Positions 1 to 9,313 of a DNA stretch of 64,000 nucleotides are shown here, piece after piece. The DNA is from Saccharina japonica (lineage: Eukaryota > Sar > Phaeophyceae > Laminariales > Laminariaceae). A program made the position numbers and the translations under genes. The stretch spans positions 271,963 through 335,962 of the forward strand of contig MEHQ01002486.1 of the NCBI GenBank assembly GCA_008828725.1. The letters are read 5' to 3'. Position 1 is the stretch's first letter. Each line of letters starts with the position of its first letter. The notes under the pieces are model-generated. The model searched no databases. It was not told the origin of the DNA and saw only the letters and a list, made by a program, of their open reading frames with translations.

Positions 1-95
1 CCTTGGTTTCCGTGGTTTTCTGCTTTCGGAATGTTATGAGTGATCAACGTTGAAGCTCATGATGCTGCACATTGTCGGATGGCAAAGATGATCAT
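1..95 (+). repeat. Copy of a ~95-bp dispersed repeat
   Basis: Nearly the same sequence as 3296-3395, with a few single-base differences. Both copies are followed, directly or at some distance, by purine-rich GGGAGGA-type DNA. No protein can be assigned to it. Confidence 0.6.
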
Positions 96-200
96 AATAA
101 TATCTAGATGATCTAGATCGTGATCTGTTAATATCTAGATTATATAAATCGTGATCTGTTAAGATCTAGATAAACTAGATCGTGATCTGTTAATATCGTC
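85..200. repeat. GATCTAGAT-rich dispersed repeat (GATC family)
   Basis: Short palindromic words such as GATCTAGATC and TGATCTGT are repeated every 10-30 bases. Similar patches occur at 2035-2460, 18540-18745, 25985-26230, 32690-32935 and 44690-44850. The longer copies also share stretches mentioning a phrase like CAGATCATGCAGAT and an internal GC-richer part, so this is a dispersed family and not only simple sequence. Its mechanism of spread is unknown. Confidence 0.55.
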
Positions 201-419
201 GACGATCTACAGCTATCTAGCACAGTAAAGGGTGATATGTCCCATGTATCTTGAGGTTTCCAAGAACCGTAAGCCCTCTGCTTCACCTCTTCTGGCGATC
301 TCCCGTTGTACAAAACCAGCCAGGCGCACAGCAGGAAAGCTGCGTTCGTACGTTTGTGTGCATGCGGCTCCGAGTAGACGTAAATAACCTGGCACAAGTA
401 CGTACGTAAGTGTTGTACA

Positions 420-540
420 TTTTTGCGGAGAGGGAGGAGGGGGGGAGGGCGGGGGGGGGAGATCAGGGGGAAGGGAGGGAGAGGGAGGGGGAGGGAGGAA
501 GAGGAGAAAGAGGGGAGGGAGGAAGAGGAGAAAGAGGGGN
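420..540 (+). repeat. Purine-rich low-complexity tract
   Basis: G/A-only sequence of GGGAGG and GAAGAGGAGAAAG words, with one undetermined base at 540. Open frames through it encode only Gly/Arg/Glu or Pro/Ser runs and are not believed. Confidence 0.7.
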
Positions 541-861
541 CTATAGTTGAGGGAAGAAACCGGACTGTGTGTTGATCCCAGAAAGACAATAAGTGCAAGT
601 TTTTTTTGTTTCCACCCCTGCCACCCTCCCCCCCCGCCCCCCCCCCCCGACCAGCGAGAAAAAAAATATGGGGGGGTCTCTAAAACCAAGTAAAAAAAAG
701 GGAACAAAAAACGAAAAAAAAATGTTTTTTGCTCTTTCGTCCTGTGATCACAGCGATCCGGTTTGTTTTTCATTCTGACCTTCCTAGGTGTGTGGTGTCG
801 TTTTTTTTTTTTTTTGTGCGCCCTTGCTACGTACGTACTCGTAATTGTTTTTTTACGAAGG

Positions 862-1103
862 GACGCGTGCTACGGTAGAGGTAGCACGTTTTGGCTGAAT
901 CGTTTTCTGAACGATCGGGCTCTCTTAACCTCAAATTCGTCGACTTCATTTTTGTGACGAAATACTGTTTCAGAGTATACTTCGGTCAGGAGATTCTCGG
1001 CAGCACTTTATTTTCCTCCAAAATATTTATTTTCGGTGAGGTGTGACGCTCCTTAAGTGAGGAGCTCAGAAACACATTGTGCACCTCTATCGTAGCATGT
1101 GTC
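862..1103. mobile_element. MITE, GACGCGTGCTACG-TIR family, copy 1
   Basis: The element opens with GACGCGTGCTACGGTAGAGG and closes with CCTCTATCGTAGCATGTGTC, an imperfect inverted repeat of about 20 bp. It is about 240 bp long with no coding capacity. It matches 61598-61852 along its length, including the internal phrase CTCCTTAAGTGAGGAGCTCA. A third, interrupted member lies at 51370-52128 and a fragment at about 4630-4670. Target-site duplication is unclear because the terminal bases are themselves palindromic. Confidence 0.75.
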
Positions 1104-1735
1104 AAGGGGCCCCGTAAACAATTGCTACAATACATAACGTATGTGTGTGTTGTATCTTCACGTTAAACCGTTCTTTCTACCCGACACATCAGCACACCCA
1201 GTGTCGTGTCCGTGTTCTCAATCCTAATAGAGGTACATATTCTGTGATCACAAAACTACGACACAGAGATACTACACTCAGTGCAGTAAGCAGAGCAGAC
1301 AATGCAATGCCATATACGACAGGCAAGACCTACCCTGCTAGCAATCCAGGTGCATGCAAGAGAAAAAAGAGAAAAAAAGAAAAAAGAAAAAAAGCGAAAA
1401 GGAAAAATAATATAAAGTAAACATAATGAAGCAAACCAACAATCGAGCAACCAAACAAAAGCATGACGAAACAAGAAAGAAAGTGTCGTGCTTCTCCCAG
1501 AGGAGATGCGACATCCAATAAAAAAAAGAAACCAAATGAAATGAAACCAAATGAAATGGACCCAAAAAACAGCGCCAACAGAGCAAGACTAAGAACGGCA
1601 GGAAAGGACAGCCAGCCGGAGCACACCAAAGGCCAGCCGAGGCAGGTTTGTGGGTTTAGGGTTAGCCTGAACTGATTGCTAAGAAACATGGATACTGGCA
1701 TACGCTGTACCAGATATTGTAGTACCAGGTATTTA
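1104..1735. other. No gene seen
   Basis: Contains an A-rich stretch at 1360-1420 and short direct repeats of AAATGAAATG near 1530. Open frames are low-complexity Lys/Arg or Phe/Leu readings. I see no exon with believable splice sites. Confidence 0.5.
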
Positions 1736-1985
1736 TTATTCTTACTTGGGAAGGGTGCGCTCTACACTAACTTCAGTATATAAATATCACATCTCAAATT
1801 TATTACCTTCCTGCAAATCTCAGCTCGGATTTCTTAGTGCTGGCCTAGGCTGTACCAGGTACAGAACTTCTTATTATTACCTCTGAGAAATAGGGCGTTC
1901 TACGCTGACCTTAGCAAAGCAAATCCCGAATTTCTTATCTTCCTGCAGATCTCATAGTGCAGATGCCGAGCTCAGGAAATATGTC
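1736..1985 (+). repeat. Degenerate relative of the AATAAGAAACAGG MITE family
   Basis: Two tandem passages share the words 'GGTGCGCTCTACACTAACTT', 'TTCCTGCAAATCTCA' and 'GAATTTCTTA' with the interiors of the elements at 60548-60735 and 63291-63448. The terminal inverted repeats are not recognisable, so this is an old or partial copy. Confidence 0.45.
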
Positions 1986-2034
1986 CTAGGATCGATGGCC
2001 AGAAGAGACGGGTCCTTACCCAGAGTAACATGAG

Positions 2035-2460
2035 CTAGATCATGCAAGATCGATCATGTATCTGCCTTGAAAGATCTAGATGAGATTTATCTGTAGATGG
2101 TCTGTATGATCTGTGCGAGATTGGGAATAAACATGCCTGGAAATATCTACATCACGAAGTAGGAATTATCTATATGATCTGTGCGAGGTTTCATTGAGAA
2201 GTGATTTCCTGATTGTATGTGTCGTGTAGCAATCTGGTACATTCTGTATGATCTAGGACATGTTTCCTGTGGGCTACTACGTGCTATACATATAGCAGGT
2301 ACTGCAAAACGTCTCATAACGGCAGTTTACGATCTAGATGATCTAGATCGTGATCTATCAATATGTAGATGATCTAGATCGTTATATGATCATATCTAGA
2401 TACACGTAACGTATGATATCACACATGTAGATATCTAGATCGTGATCTGTCAATATTTAA
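2035..2460. repeat. GATC-family repeat, long copy
   Basis: Dense in AGATCTAGATGA, TGATCTGT and GATCATG words. Shares 'CAAAACGTCTCATAAC' with 32840-32865, where the equivalent text is CACAACGTCTCATAAC, showing that the family has a conserved interior. Confidence 0.6.
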
Positions 2461-2473
2461 GATGATGAGATCG

Positions 2474-3003
2474 TGATATAACAGCCGATTTTCCTATGTG
2501 GAGGGGGGAAATTTTTTTTTTGGGGGGGCCTTTTTTTTTTACGCCCTTGATTAACTACCGATTTTCCTAATTGACAATTGCCTTTCTGATGAGAATAGAA
2601 AATCGATTTTAGTACTTTGTTATCGTTTAAGAGTTGTATTTCGCTCACGATCAAAATTTAACCTAGAAAATATGTTCCACGATGGTAGGTATCGATCCAC
2701 GAAAAATAAATGAAATCGGCCTGGACAGGCTCGAAAAATCAAGGATTAAAGGGAATTATTTGCATTTATGAGCGAGGTCACTCGCCCATAAATACAGATT
2801 TTCTGGGATCCTCGATATCTTGAGACTGCCGATGCCGATTTCGTTTTTTTTTCCGTCATCTACGGGTGTCACAACTGACAATAGTTTACAGTGAAAAAAA
2901 ACACTGTTAGGGAAGTACATCTCTTACAATTCAAAACCCAATATTTTCGATTTTAATTCTCATCGGAAAGGCAATTCTCAATTAGGAAAATCGGCTGTTA
3001 TAA
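2474..3003. mobile_element. MITE with ~50-bp terminal inverted repeats
   Basis: The right end, 2948-3003, read on the minus strand begins TTATAACAGCCGATTTTCCT and continues through GCCTTTCCGATGAGAAT. The same text is at the left end from 2474, interrupted by a ~70-bp T/G-run segment and then resumed at 2558-2600. Length is about 530 bp with no coding frame. The interior has AT-rich sequence and a homopolymer. Only one copy lies in this window. Confidence 0.65.
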
Positions 3004-3295
3004 GTCGAAAGCACGTCCACTCGCATTTTTTTTGTTGGATAATAATCGCGGTTCAAACTCCAACTCAGGGACCGCCAGCAAGCGAGGAGGAGCAGAGGGG
3101 GGGGGGGAGAAGACAGACCCACACCGATGGCGTGGAGATGGAGCTTGCATGCGGCTTAGGACGCAAGAATAGAGCGTGAAGAGTGCAGATTGGGAAGAAG
3201 TAGTGAGCAAGGACAACAAACGGAGTACTATTGTTGATAAATCTGGGCGGAAAGTAGACATAGAAAGGATGTTAGACTTTGCGCATCAGGTTTTC

Positions 3296-3395
3296 CTTGT
3301 TTCCGTGGTTTTCTGCTTTCGGGAATGTTATGAGTGACCAAGTTGAAGCTCATGATGCTGCACATTGTCGGATGGCAAAGATGAATAATAATAAG
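3296..3395 (+). repeat. Second copy of the repeat at 1-95
   Basis: Matches 1-95 with a few single-base differences and is followed by a 250-bp G/A-only tract (3396-3640). Confidence 0.6.
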
Positions 3396-3640
3396 GGAAG
3401 AGGGAGGAAGAGGAGAAAGAGGGGAGGGAAGAGGGAGGACGCGGCAAAAGGGAGTGACGGAGAGGAAGGAAAAGAAGGAGGGAGGAGGAAGGAGAGAGGG
3501 GGTAAGGGGAGGGAGGAGGAAGGAGAGAGGGGGAGGAGGGGGGAGGCAGAAGGAGGGAGGAGGGAGGAGGGAGGAAGACAAGGGAATAGGGGAGGAGGGA
3601 GGGACAGGGAGGGAGAGGAGGGGAGCAGGGGGGTCAGAGC
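3396..3640 (+). repeat. Purine-only low-complexity tract
   Basis: Composed of GGGAGGA and GGAAGAGG words. A long open frame on each strand is a product of composition alone. Confidence 0.75.
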
Positions 3641-3662
3641 AGGTAGTCTTATGACGGCCTCC

Positions 3663-3893
3663 TTTCATGTTATTGCTTTTGATTGATTTTGATTGATTTG
3701 ATTGATTTGATTGATTTGATTGATTTGATTGATTTGATTGATTTGCTTGATTTGCTTGATTTGCTTGATTTGCTCGATTTGCTTGATTTACTTGATTTTA
3801 TTGACTTTGATTGATTTGATTGATTTGATCGATTTGATTGATTTGATTGATTTTATCGATTTGCTTAATTTGCTTGATTTTTATTGATTTGAT
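3663..3893 (+). repeat. Minisatellite of TTGATTGATT / TTGCTTGATT units
   Basis: Tandem 5- and 10-bp units, more than 20 copies, drifting from TTGATTGATT to TTGCTTGATT and back. No coding signal. Confidence 0.9.
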
Positions 3894-4512
3894 TGGCACC
3901 GCAGATGGCTCGACGTTCTCTCTCATGGACAACATAAAACAGACACGCCAAACCGACGTCGATGCGCGCGTCGAACAACCAATCCACCGTTGTTCTTATT
4001 CTTATTTTCCCGTTCGGGCCTGGGATGTTGCTTTCATTCATCCATTTGTTCGTATCGATCACAAAAAACGACGTCAACAACCAGCAACAACAAAAAAATC
4101 CCCCCGCCCCGAAGAAAACGTCACCTCGACCCACCCTATAGACTTACTTGATTATAATGTTGTATATTGTTGTATACTGTGTTTGTTTGTTGTTGGCAAG
4201 AACATGAGGGAGGAGAGAGAGAGAGGAGAGAGAGAGGGAGGAGAGTCGGAGTGGATAATAGAGCGGTACTTTTCCTTTTTTCTTTTGGGGGCACTTTGTT
4301 GTATAATAGGCATCAATGCCTTAAAGAGGGAGAAAGACAACTGTCGAAATCACAAGTGATGTTTCAACAGCATTAAGCCGCACGGCCGAGGCGGCTCGGG
4401 CTGTGTATGTATAATATGTCGTATATATGTACCCTGGGGGGTACGGTATAACTATGGAATCCATAATCCAATGACTCCAGACATATACGTACGTACCGAC
4501 GTACCGGTAGAT
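3894..4512. other. No gene seen
   Basis: Contains a GAGAGAGA-rich tract at 4208-4250 and the words ACGTACGTAC near 4480. A fragment at 4630-4670, just beyond, repeats the GACGCGTGCTACG terminal repeat. Open frames here look accidental. Confidence 0.45.
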
Positions 4513-5177
4513 GTTACGAATCAGACCTGAATACTTGACGAAACTGGACGTAAAACGTAAACCTCCTTAGGATACATGGAATATAAAAATACTTATTATA
4601 TTGCGAATATATATACACATATATATTATAGGTGACGCGTGCTACGATGCTACGATAGAGGTACTAATTGTACTTTTTTTTTGGGGGGGGGGACTTTGTC
4701 TGACTGACGAACGGACAGCCGGACGGACAGCCGGACGGACAGACAGACAGCCGGACGGAGGGGTGGACGAACCTTGATAATAGATCTTTACGGGGGTTTT
4801 GTGCTTGGCGCCTGAAGCCGACCCTCCGACCCGAACCCTAACCCTATGCCAGTGGTCAGTGCTGGCATGCTGTGCTTGGTAAGACTCTAGGTTGACTCGG
4901 CCGGCGTGGATGGTGAGCTTGGAAAGACTCTAGGGTGACTCGGAGTGCTGTGGCTGGGAAATAATCCAAGTTGATTGAGCCGCGTAAAACATACCCTCAG
5001 CCAATCAGAGTGCCTCAATAGCTACCTTAGGAATATCTACTATCATGCTTCGTCCAGTACTGGCCGGACGGGACCCCTCGTATAGACAGAATGCATTGCA
5101 GTACGACACATTCCGATTTATAAGGGGGTTACGTTTTGGTCCAATTTCGTCAAGTAAATTTAGGTCTGATTCGTAAC
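4513..5177. mobile_element. MITE with long TIRs and an internal telomere-like tract
   Basis: The left end begins GTTACGAATCAGACCTGAAT. The right end, read on the other strand, begins GTTACGAATCAGACCTAAAT, and similarity continues for about 55 bp through CTTGACGAAA. The interior carries a GGACGGACAGCC tandem repeat (4690-4765), a short CCCTAACCCT tract, and the phrases 'TATGCCAGTGGTCAGTGCT' and 'GCCAATCAGAGTGCCT'. Those phrases recur at 52840-53040, so the interior belongs to a dispersed family. Confidence 0.7.
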
Positions 5178-5435
5178 AGCTACTATTAATACTGTACGTA
5201 CATACTTCAAGTATATGCCCGAAGTTATTGTATGTGTATGAATATTTTTTCCATTTAGATATGCGGATGGGACGATTGGAACAATCTTAGCGCTCTATTA
5301 ATACCGGTACGTTGCAATTTATCCGATGGCAAATAAATGGAACGAACCCATGGCCTGAGTGTAAAATGAGAAAAATTGGAACACAAACGGCGATTTGGGG
5401 TTAGGGCCCGTTTTAACGAAGAAGAAAAAAAAATC

Positions 5436-5585
5436 AATTTGGAAAAAAAAAAAAAATCCGCTTTTCATTGGTCAACACACGCACCAGCACCAAAGATTAG
5501 GATCTTGGGGCATAATATTTGGTGCTGGTGCGTGTGTTGACCAATGAAAAGCGGATTTGAATTATATTTTTTCCAAATTGAATTT
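5436..5585. repeat. Near-perfect long hairpin (foldback element)
   Basis: A ~40-bp arm running from AAATCCGCTTTTCATTGGTC to CACGCACCAGCAC is followed, after a loop of about 27 bases, by its exact reverse complement. A weaker outer arm (CAATTTGGAAAAA against TTTTTCCAAATTG) extends the fold to about 150 bases. It could be a foldback MITE or, if transcribed, a small-RNA precursor. I see no coding potential. Confidence 0.8.
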
Positions 5586-5612
5586 ATTTTGTACTCGTTA
5601 ATTCCGGCCCTT

Positions 5613-5700
5613 ATAACCCATTCAGAATTGAAAAAAATGTCCCACACTAATTCCAAGTACTTTGTCCCCAAATTCGTGGGACCAGTTCTTAAGGGGTTAA
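5613..5700 (+). mobile_element. 88-bp TTAA-flanked MITE, copy 1
   Basis: Starts TATAACCCATTCAGAATTG and ends CCAGTTCTTAAGGGGTTAA, which are inverted repeats of each other. The middle reads 'CACACTAATTCCAAGTA' and 'TTTGTCCCCAAATTCGTGGG'. The TTAA ends and CCC-type termini are those of piggyBac-like elements, although no transposase is present in the window. Confidence 0.75.
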
Positions 5701-6458
5701 GGAGCCCAATCGTTCGGAAAACGTTTCAGCCAAAAAAAGGTATACCTTATACCTCTATTGCACCACGCTTTTTTCAGCCGAGTGATAATATGTTTCCATA
5801 ACCACCATTATTTTCGTTCGTTGTGTGTGCTCCATCTATTAATAGTAAGCCATGGCCCCTCTAAGGCATGTTTTGGACAAAACTAGCTCCGAAGTTTGTC
5901 TGAGGGTGTGTGGTATCAAATCGTGTCGCTTGATTAAAGTCGTATGCGGTAAGTCGTCCTCCTTACGGCCATGTGTCTTCGCCCCCCCCCTTGCGTTGCT
6001 CGGTTTGATTGATTCGCATGACACGACACTATACTACCGCCACTCGACGTGTGCTTGTCGACAACAGACACAACAGACAACGGACACAACAGACACAACA
6101 GACAACAGACACGACAGACACAACACGAACACACACGAACCTACGCTATGTACGTACGTAATAACTAACATGGCGACACACACCAACAAACACATACTAC
6201 ATCTGTATCTACAAACCAAGAACGCTACGAATAGTAACCAAGTAACAAGGCGAGACGCAAAACGAATACACGCGAACCGACGCTAACTGCAGCCAGTATC
6301 ATGGCGTTACACAGGCAAACAAACAAACACGCACGAAAAAGGCGAGACGACGCAGTAGACAAAAACACGCGACACGAACCAAGAACGCTAGTAACGAACA
6401 TGGCGACTCGAGCAAACTAAACACACACCACACGAACCAACGCCGCGTAACTCAACTA
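5701..6458. other. No gene seen; CAACAGACA microsatellite at 6058-6130
   Basis: Contains an irregular ACAACAGACA tandem tract. The remainder has repeated 'ACACGAAC' and 'AACATGGCGA' words at about 100-bp spacing (6130, 6260, 6380), suggesting an old tandem duplication. No exon recognised. Confidence 0.45.
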
Positions 6459-6568
6459 TTACGGGGTGGGCTAATGTAGTAAACAAGACCTACGGTAGAC
6501 ACAAAAACCTATATATTCAAGCATTTTTACTAAGCATATTTGATCCTATTTACTATGGTCCTCTGTAA
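6459..6568. mobile_element. TA-flanked MITE (TTACGGGG family), copy 1
   Basis: Flanked by TA on both sides. Begins TTACGGGGTGGGCTA and ends TATGGTCCTCTGTAA, the inverted repeat of the family's ends. Internal 'GACACAAAAACCTATATATT' is shared, on the opposite strand, with 14353-14457 and 28331-28440. A TATTAATA octamer directly overlaps the right TA. TA target duplication and short length suggest a Tc1/mariner-type MITE. Confidence 0.75.
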
Positions 6569-6576
6569 TATTAATA

Positions 6577-7396
6577 ATCACGTGTTGCCGGGGGAGGGAG
6601 GGAAGTGTTGTGAGTGCTGTGAACTACTGTGAACCCCTCTCGCGAAACGATGAATGAATGCAACGCCCTAAGGAACGAGGGGTACGTATGATATGATACG
6701 ACTATAATAGCGGGGAGGCGGGAGAAAAGAGCCTGCTACTTCGTATAAATATTAAAAAAAAAAAACAGCCGTGAGATCGAGGATTTGGTCGAAACTCATT
6801 TGCTGAGTGTGATACTTCGATCGCGCGTACTTACGGGTTTTGTATGCCCTCATGCAGGGTGTAGACAATACTGTCTGTATATTAAAAACATTAAAAAACA
6901 ACAGCTGTACGTATGTGTATTGAATGTGACTCCGGATCAGACATCGGAGTTACGGCTAATAATAATGCTCGTATTCATACATATATCGAATGTGTATTGT
7001 GTATGTATGTATGTAGGAGGAGGAGGAGGGAGAGAGAGAAGAAAAAAGGGCGAATCTAATAAATGAGAGGACAAAAAAAGACCGAAGGACGTGGTTCCCC
7101 TTTCTTCTTGTATGTTATGATACGATAGATAGATGTCGGTTGACTAATTAACGCTACGATATTATCGTGCTTATATATTGTATCATATATCATCATGATA
7201 TCGTGAGCATGATATCACGTAATTTTGTCGGGCAGCAGTGAGCAAGTACATATCATATCATAGCAGCAGTACGTTTACACACATATATATATACATATAT
7301 AAATATCATGCGCATGATATGAACGTACTGCTTGTTTTGTCGTGGGGAAGGGGGGGGGGGGGGAAAAAAAAAAAAAAAAAATAGAAAATAAAAAAA
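6577..7396. other. No gene seen; runs into an assembly gap
   Basis: AT-rich. Contains GGAGGAGGAGGG near 7015, ATATAT/CATGATAT palindromes near 7190-7330 and G/A homopolymers just before the gap. Confidence 0.45.
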
Positions 7397-7664
7397 NNNN
7401 NNNNNNNNNNNNNNNNNNNNNNNNNNNNNNNNNNNNNNNNNNNNNNNNNNNNNNNNNNNNNNNNNNNNNNNNNNNNNNNNNNNNNNNNNNNNNNNNNNNN
7501 NNNNNNNNNNNNNNNNNNNNNNNNNNNNNNNNNNNNNNNNNNNNNNNNNNNNNNNNNNNNNNNNNNNNNNNNNNNNNNNNNNNNNNNNNNNNNNNNNNNN
7601 NNNNNNNNNNNNNNNNNNNNNNNNNNNNNNNNNNNNNNNNNNNNNNNNNNNNNNNNNNNNNNNN
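7397..7664. other. Assembly gap (Ns)
   Basis: 268 undetermined bases, entered from a G-run followed by an A-run. The homopolymers probably caused the gap. Confidence 0.99.
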
Positions 7665-8036
7665 AGTACAGGCAACTACCGGTATATCAGCGGCAGTGAC
7701 TGCAAAGCGAGCGTAAGACCGAGCACTTGCATGATATTATGATATGCAAAGCGGTACCGGCAGTCGGTACGAGTACATACAAAGCAAGCTCGCAACTTGT
7801 GCCTAGCAGACAGCAGGTGTCGATACCGTACGAATACGTATCGTGTTCGTACAGATTAATATTAATAGTTGTTTTTTTCCTGCGAGAAATGACGTGGAGT
7901 CGGGTATGCACCCTTGTCGGGCTCTTGGGGCATACAAAGACCATCATCAATCATACTGTACAGACAGCTATACTCGTAGAAATACAGTACATCAAATAAC
8001 TTGCTCGTGAATTAAATAAATAAGACAAGTGCGTTG

Positions 8037-8575
8037 TTAGGTAAGGTATACCTAAATACCCGGGTAAGGTATGGAGGTCCGTACCTAACGTACCTAAAAC
8101 TTAGGTAAGGTATCGGGGTCCGTACCTAACGTACCTAAAACTTAGGTAAGGTATCGGGGTCCGTACCTAACGTACCTAAAACTTAGGTAAGGTATCGGGG
8201 TCTGTACCTAACGTACCTAAAACTTAGGTAAGGTATTGAGGGCTGTACCTAACGTACCTAACACTTAGGTAAGGTATCGGGGTCTGTACCTAACGTACCT
8301 AAAACTTAGGTAAGGTATCGGGGTTCGTACCTAACGTACCTAAAACTTAGGTAAGGTATTGAGGTCGCCCCAAGGCTCGTACCTAAACCCGGGTATTTCG
8401 TCGACGTGCATACCCGATACCCGGGTAAGGTATTGAGGTCCGTACCTAACGTACCTAACACTTGGGTAAGGTATCGGGGCCCGTACCTAACGCACCTAAA
8501 ACTTAGGTAAGGTTTTTGAGATCGTACCTAAGTGCGGGTACGGGTATGTACCCGGGTACGTACCCGGGTACATAC
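8037..8575 (+). repeat. Left subterminal array of a ~41-bp repeat
   Basis: About eleven units with the pattern TTAGGTAAGGTATCGGGGTC then CGTACCTAACGTACCTAAAAC. Each unit is quasi-palindromic (TTAGGTAAGGTA against TACCTAACGTACCTAA). Some units are replaced by a CCCGGGTA-rich variant. hAT transposases are known to bind short repeated motifs inside the element ends, so these are candidate transposase-binding sites. Not CRISPR: there are no unique spacers. Confidence 0.85.
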
Positions 8576-9313
8576 TGGTAAAAAAGCTGTAAAATTAAGA
8601 GGGCTGGGCACTGCAAACAGCATGCACTGGCAGTAGAGATCTACTCGCAGCAGCTATCTACAGGTTGGGACTGCCAGAAGCCGCTGATAGCATATTCATA
8701 TTTGATATTGCGTACAACCAACAGCCAAGTCATTGACGAAAAAAACATCAATATCGTAGTTTTTTTGCTGGATGAGAGACTACTTGTACCACAAGGGCAG
8801 CATCAATGGAAACATAACAAATACCAGAGTTTTTCCTGGTGCGCCTGGACGAACAAAAACGAAACGAAGATCAAGATCGTCAATCATGGCCACACACGTT
8901 CCATGCATTTTTCTTGATCTACTTATATTTCTTGTTTTTGTTTGTCGATGACCGCAGCCCGCCCCCCCAAAAATAATATTAACCGAAATGTATCACGATC
9001 GTAAACATGCAGACATCAAGAACGGAAACATAAACATAACATCGACCTTGACCACCAGTAGACACCGCTCCAATCATGGCCGTCGCCCGAAAAATAAACT
9101 AACGTATCTAGACTGTACGACTTAAACTACTTCGTACAATACCATAGGTTGCTGAAGCCAACTTCAGCTATTGTATGACAACAGTTTTCAGAACACATTG
9201 TAAAAGTCGTCGAGTAATATATATACCAGTACAAAGTACCGGTACATGTTTCCTATTGGTAACGACTACACCCCACACACCCCCCGCGCCGCCCCCCTCC
9301 TTATCCTACACCC
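8576..9313. other. No gene seen (inside the hAT, 3' of its gene)
   Basis: Between the left array and the transposase stop codon. Contains scattered C-runs and AT-rich DNA and may hold the transposase 3' UTR and polyadenylation signals. Nothing specific recognised. Confidence 0.5.

Noticed and set aside
3396-3668. Arg/Gly/Glu-rich or Pro/Ser-rich proteins on both strands
   Set aside because: Pure purine tract; the open frames follow from composition.
8037-8575. CRISPR-like tandem array
   Set aside because: Repeats are contiguous with no unique spacers, the DNA is eukaryotic, and the same unit flanks a hAT transposase.
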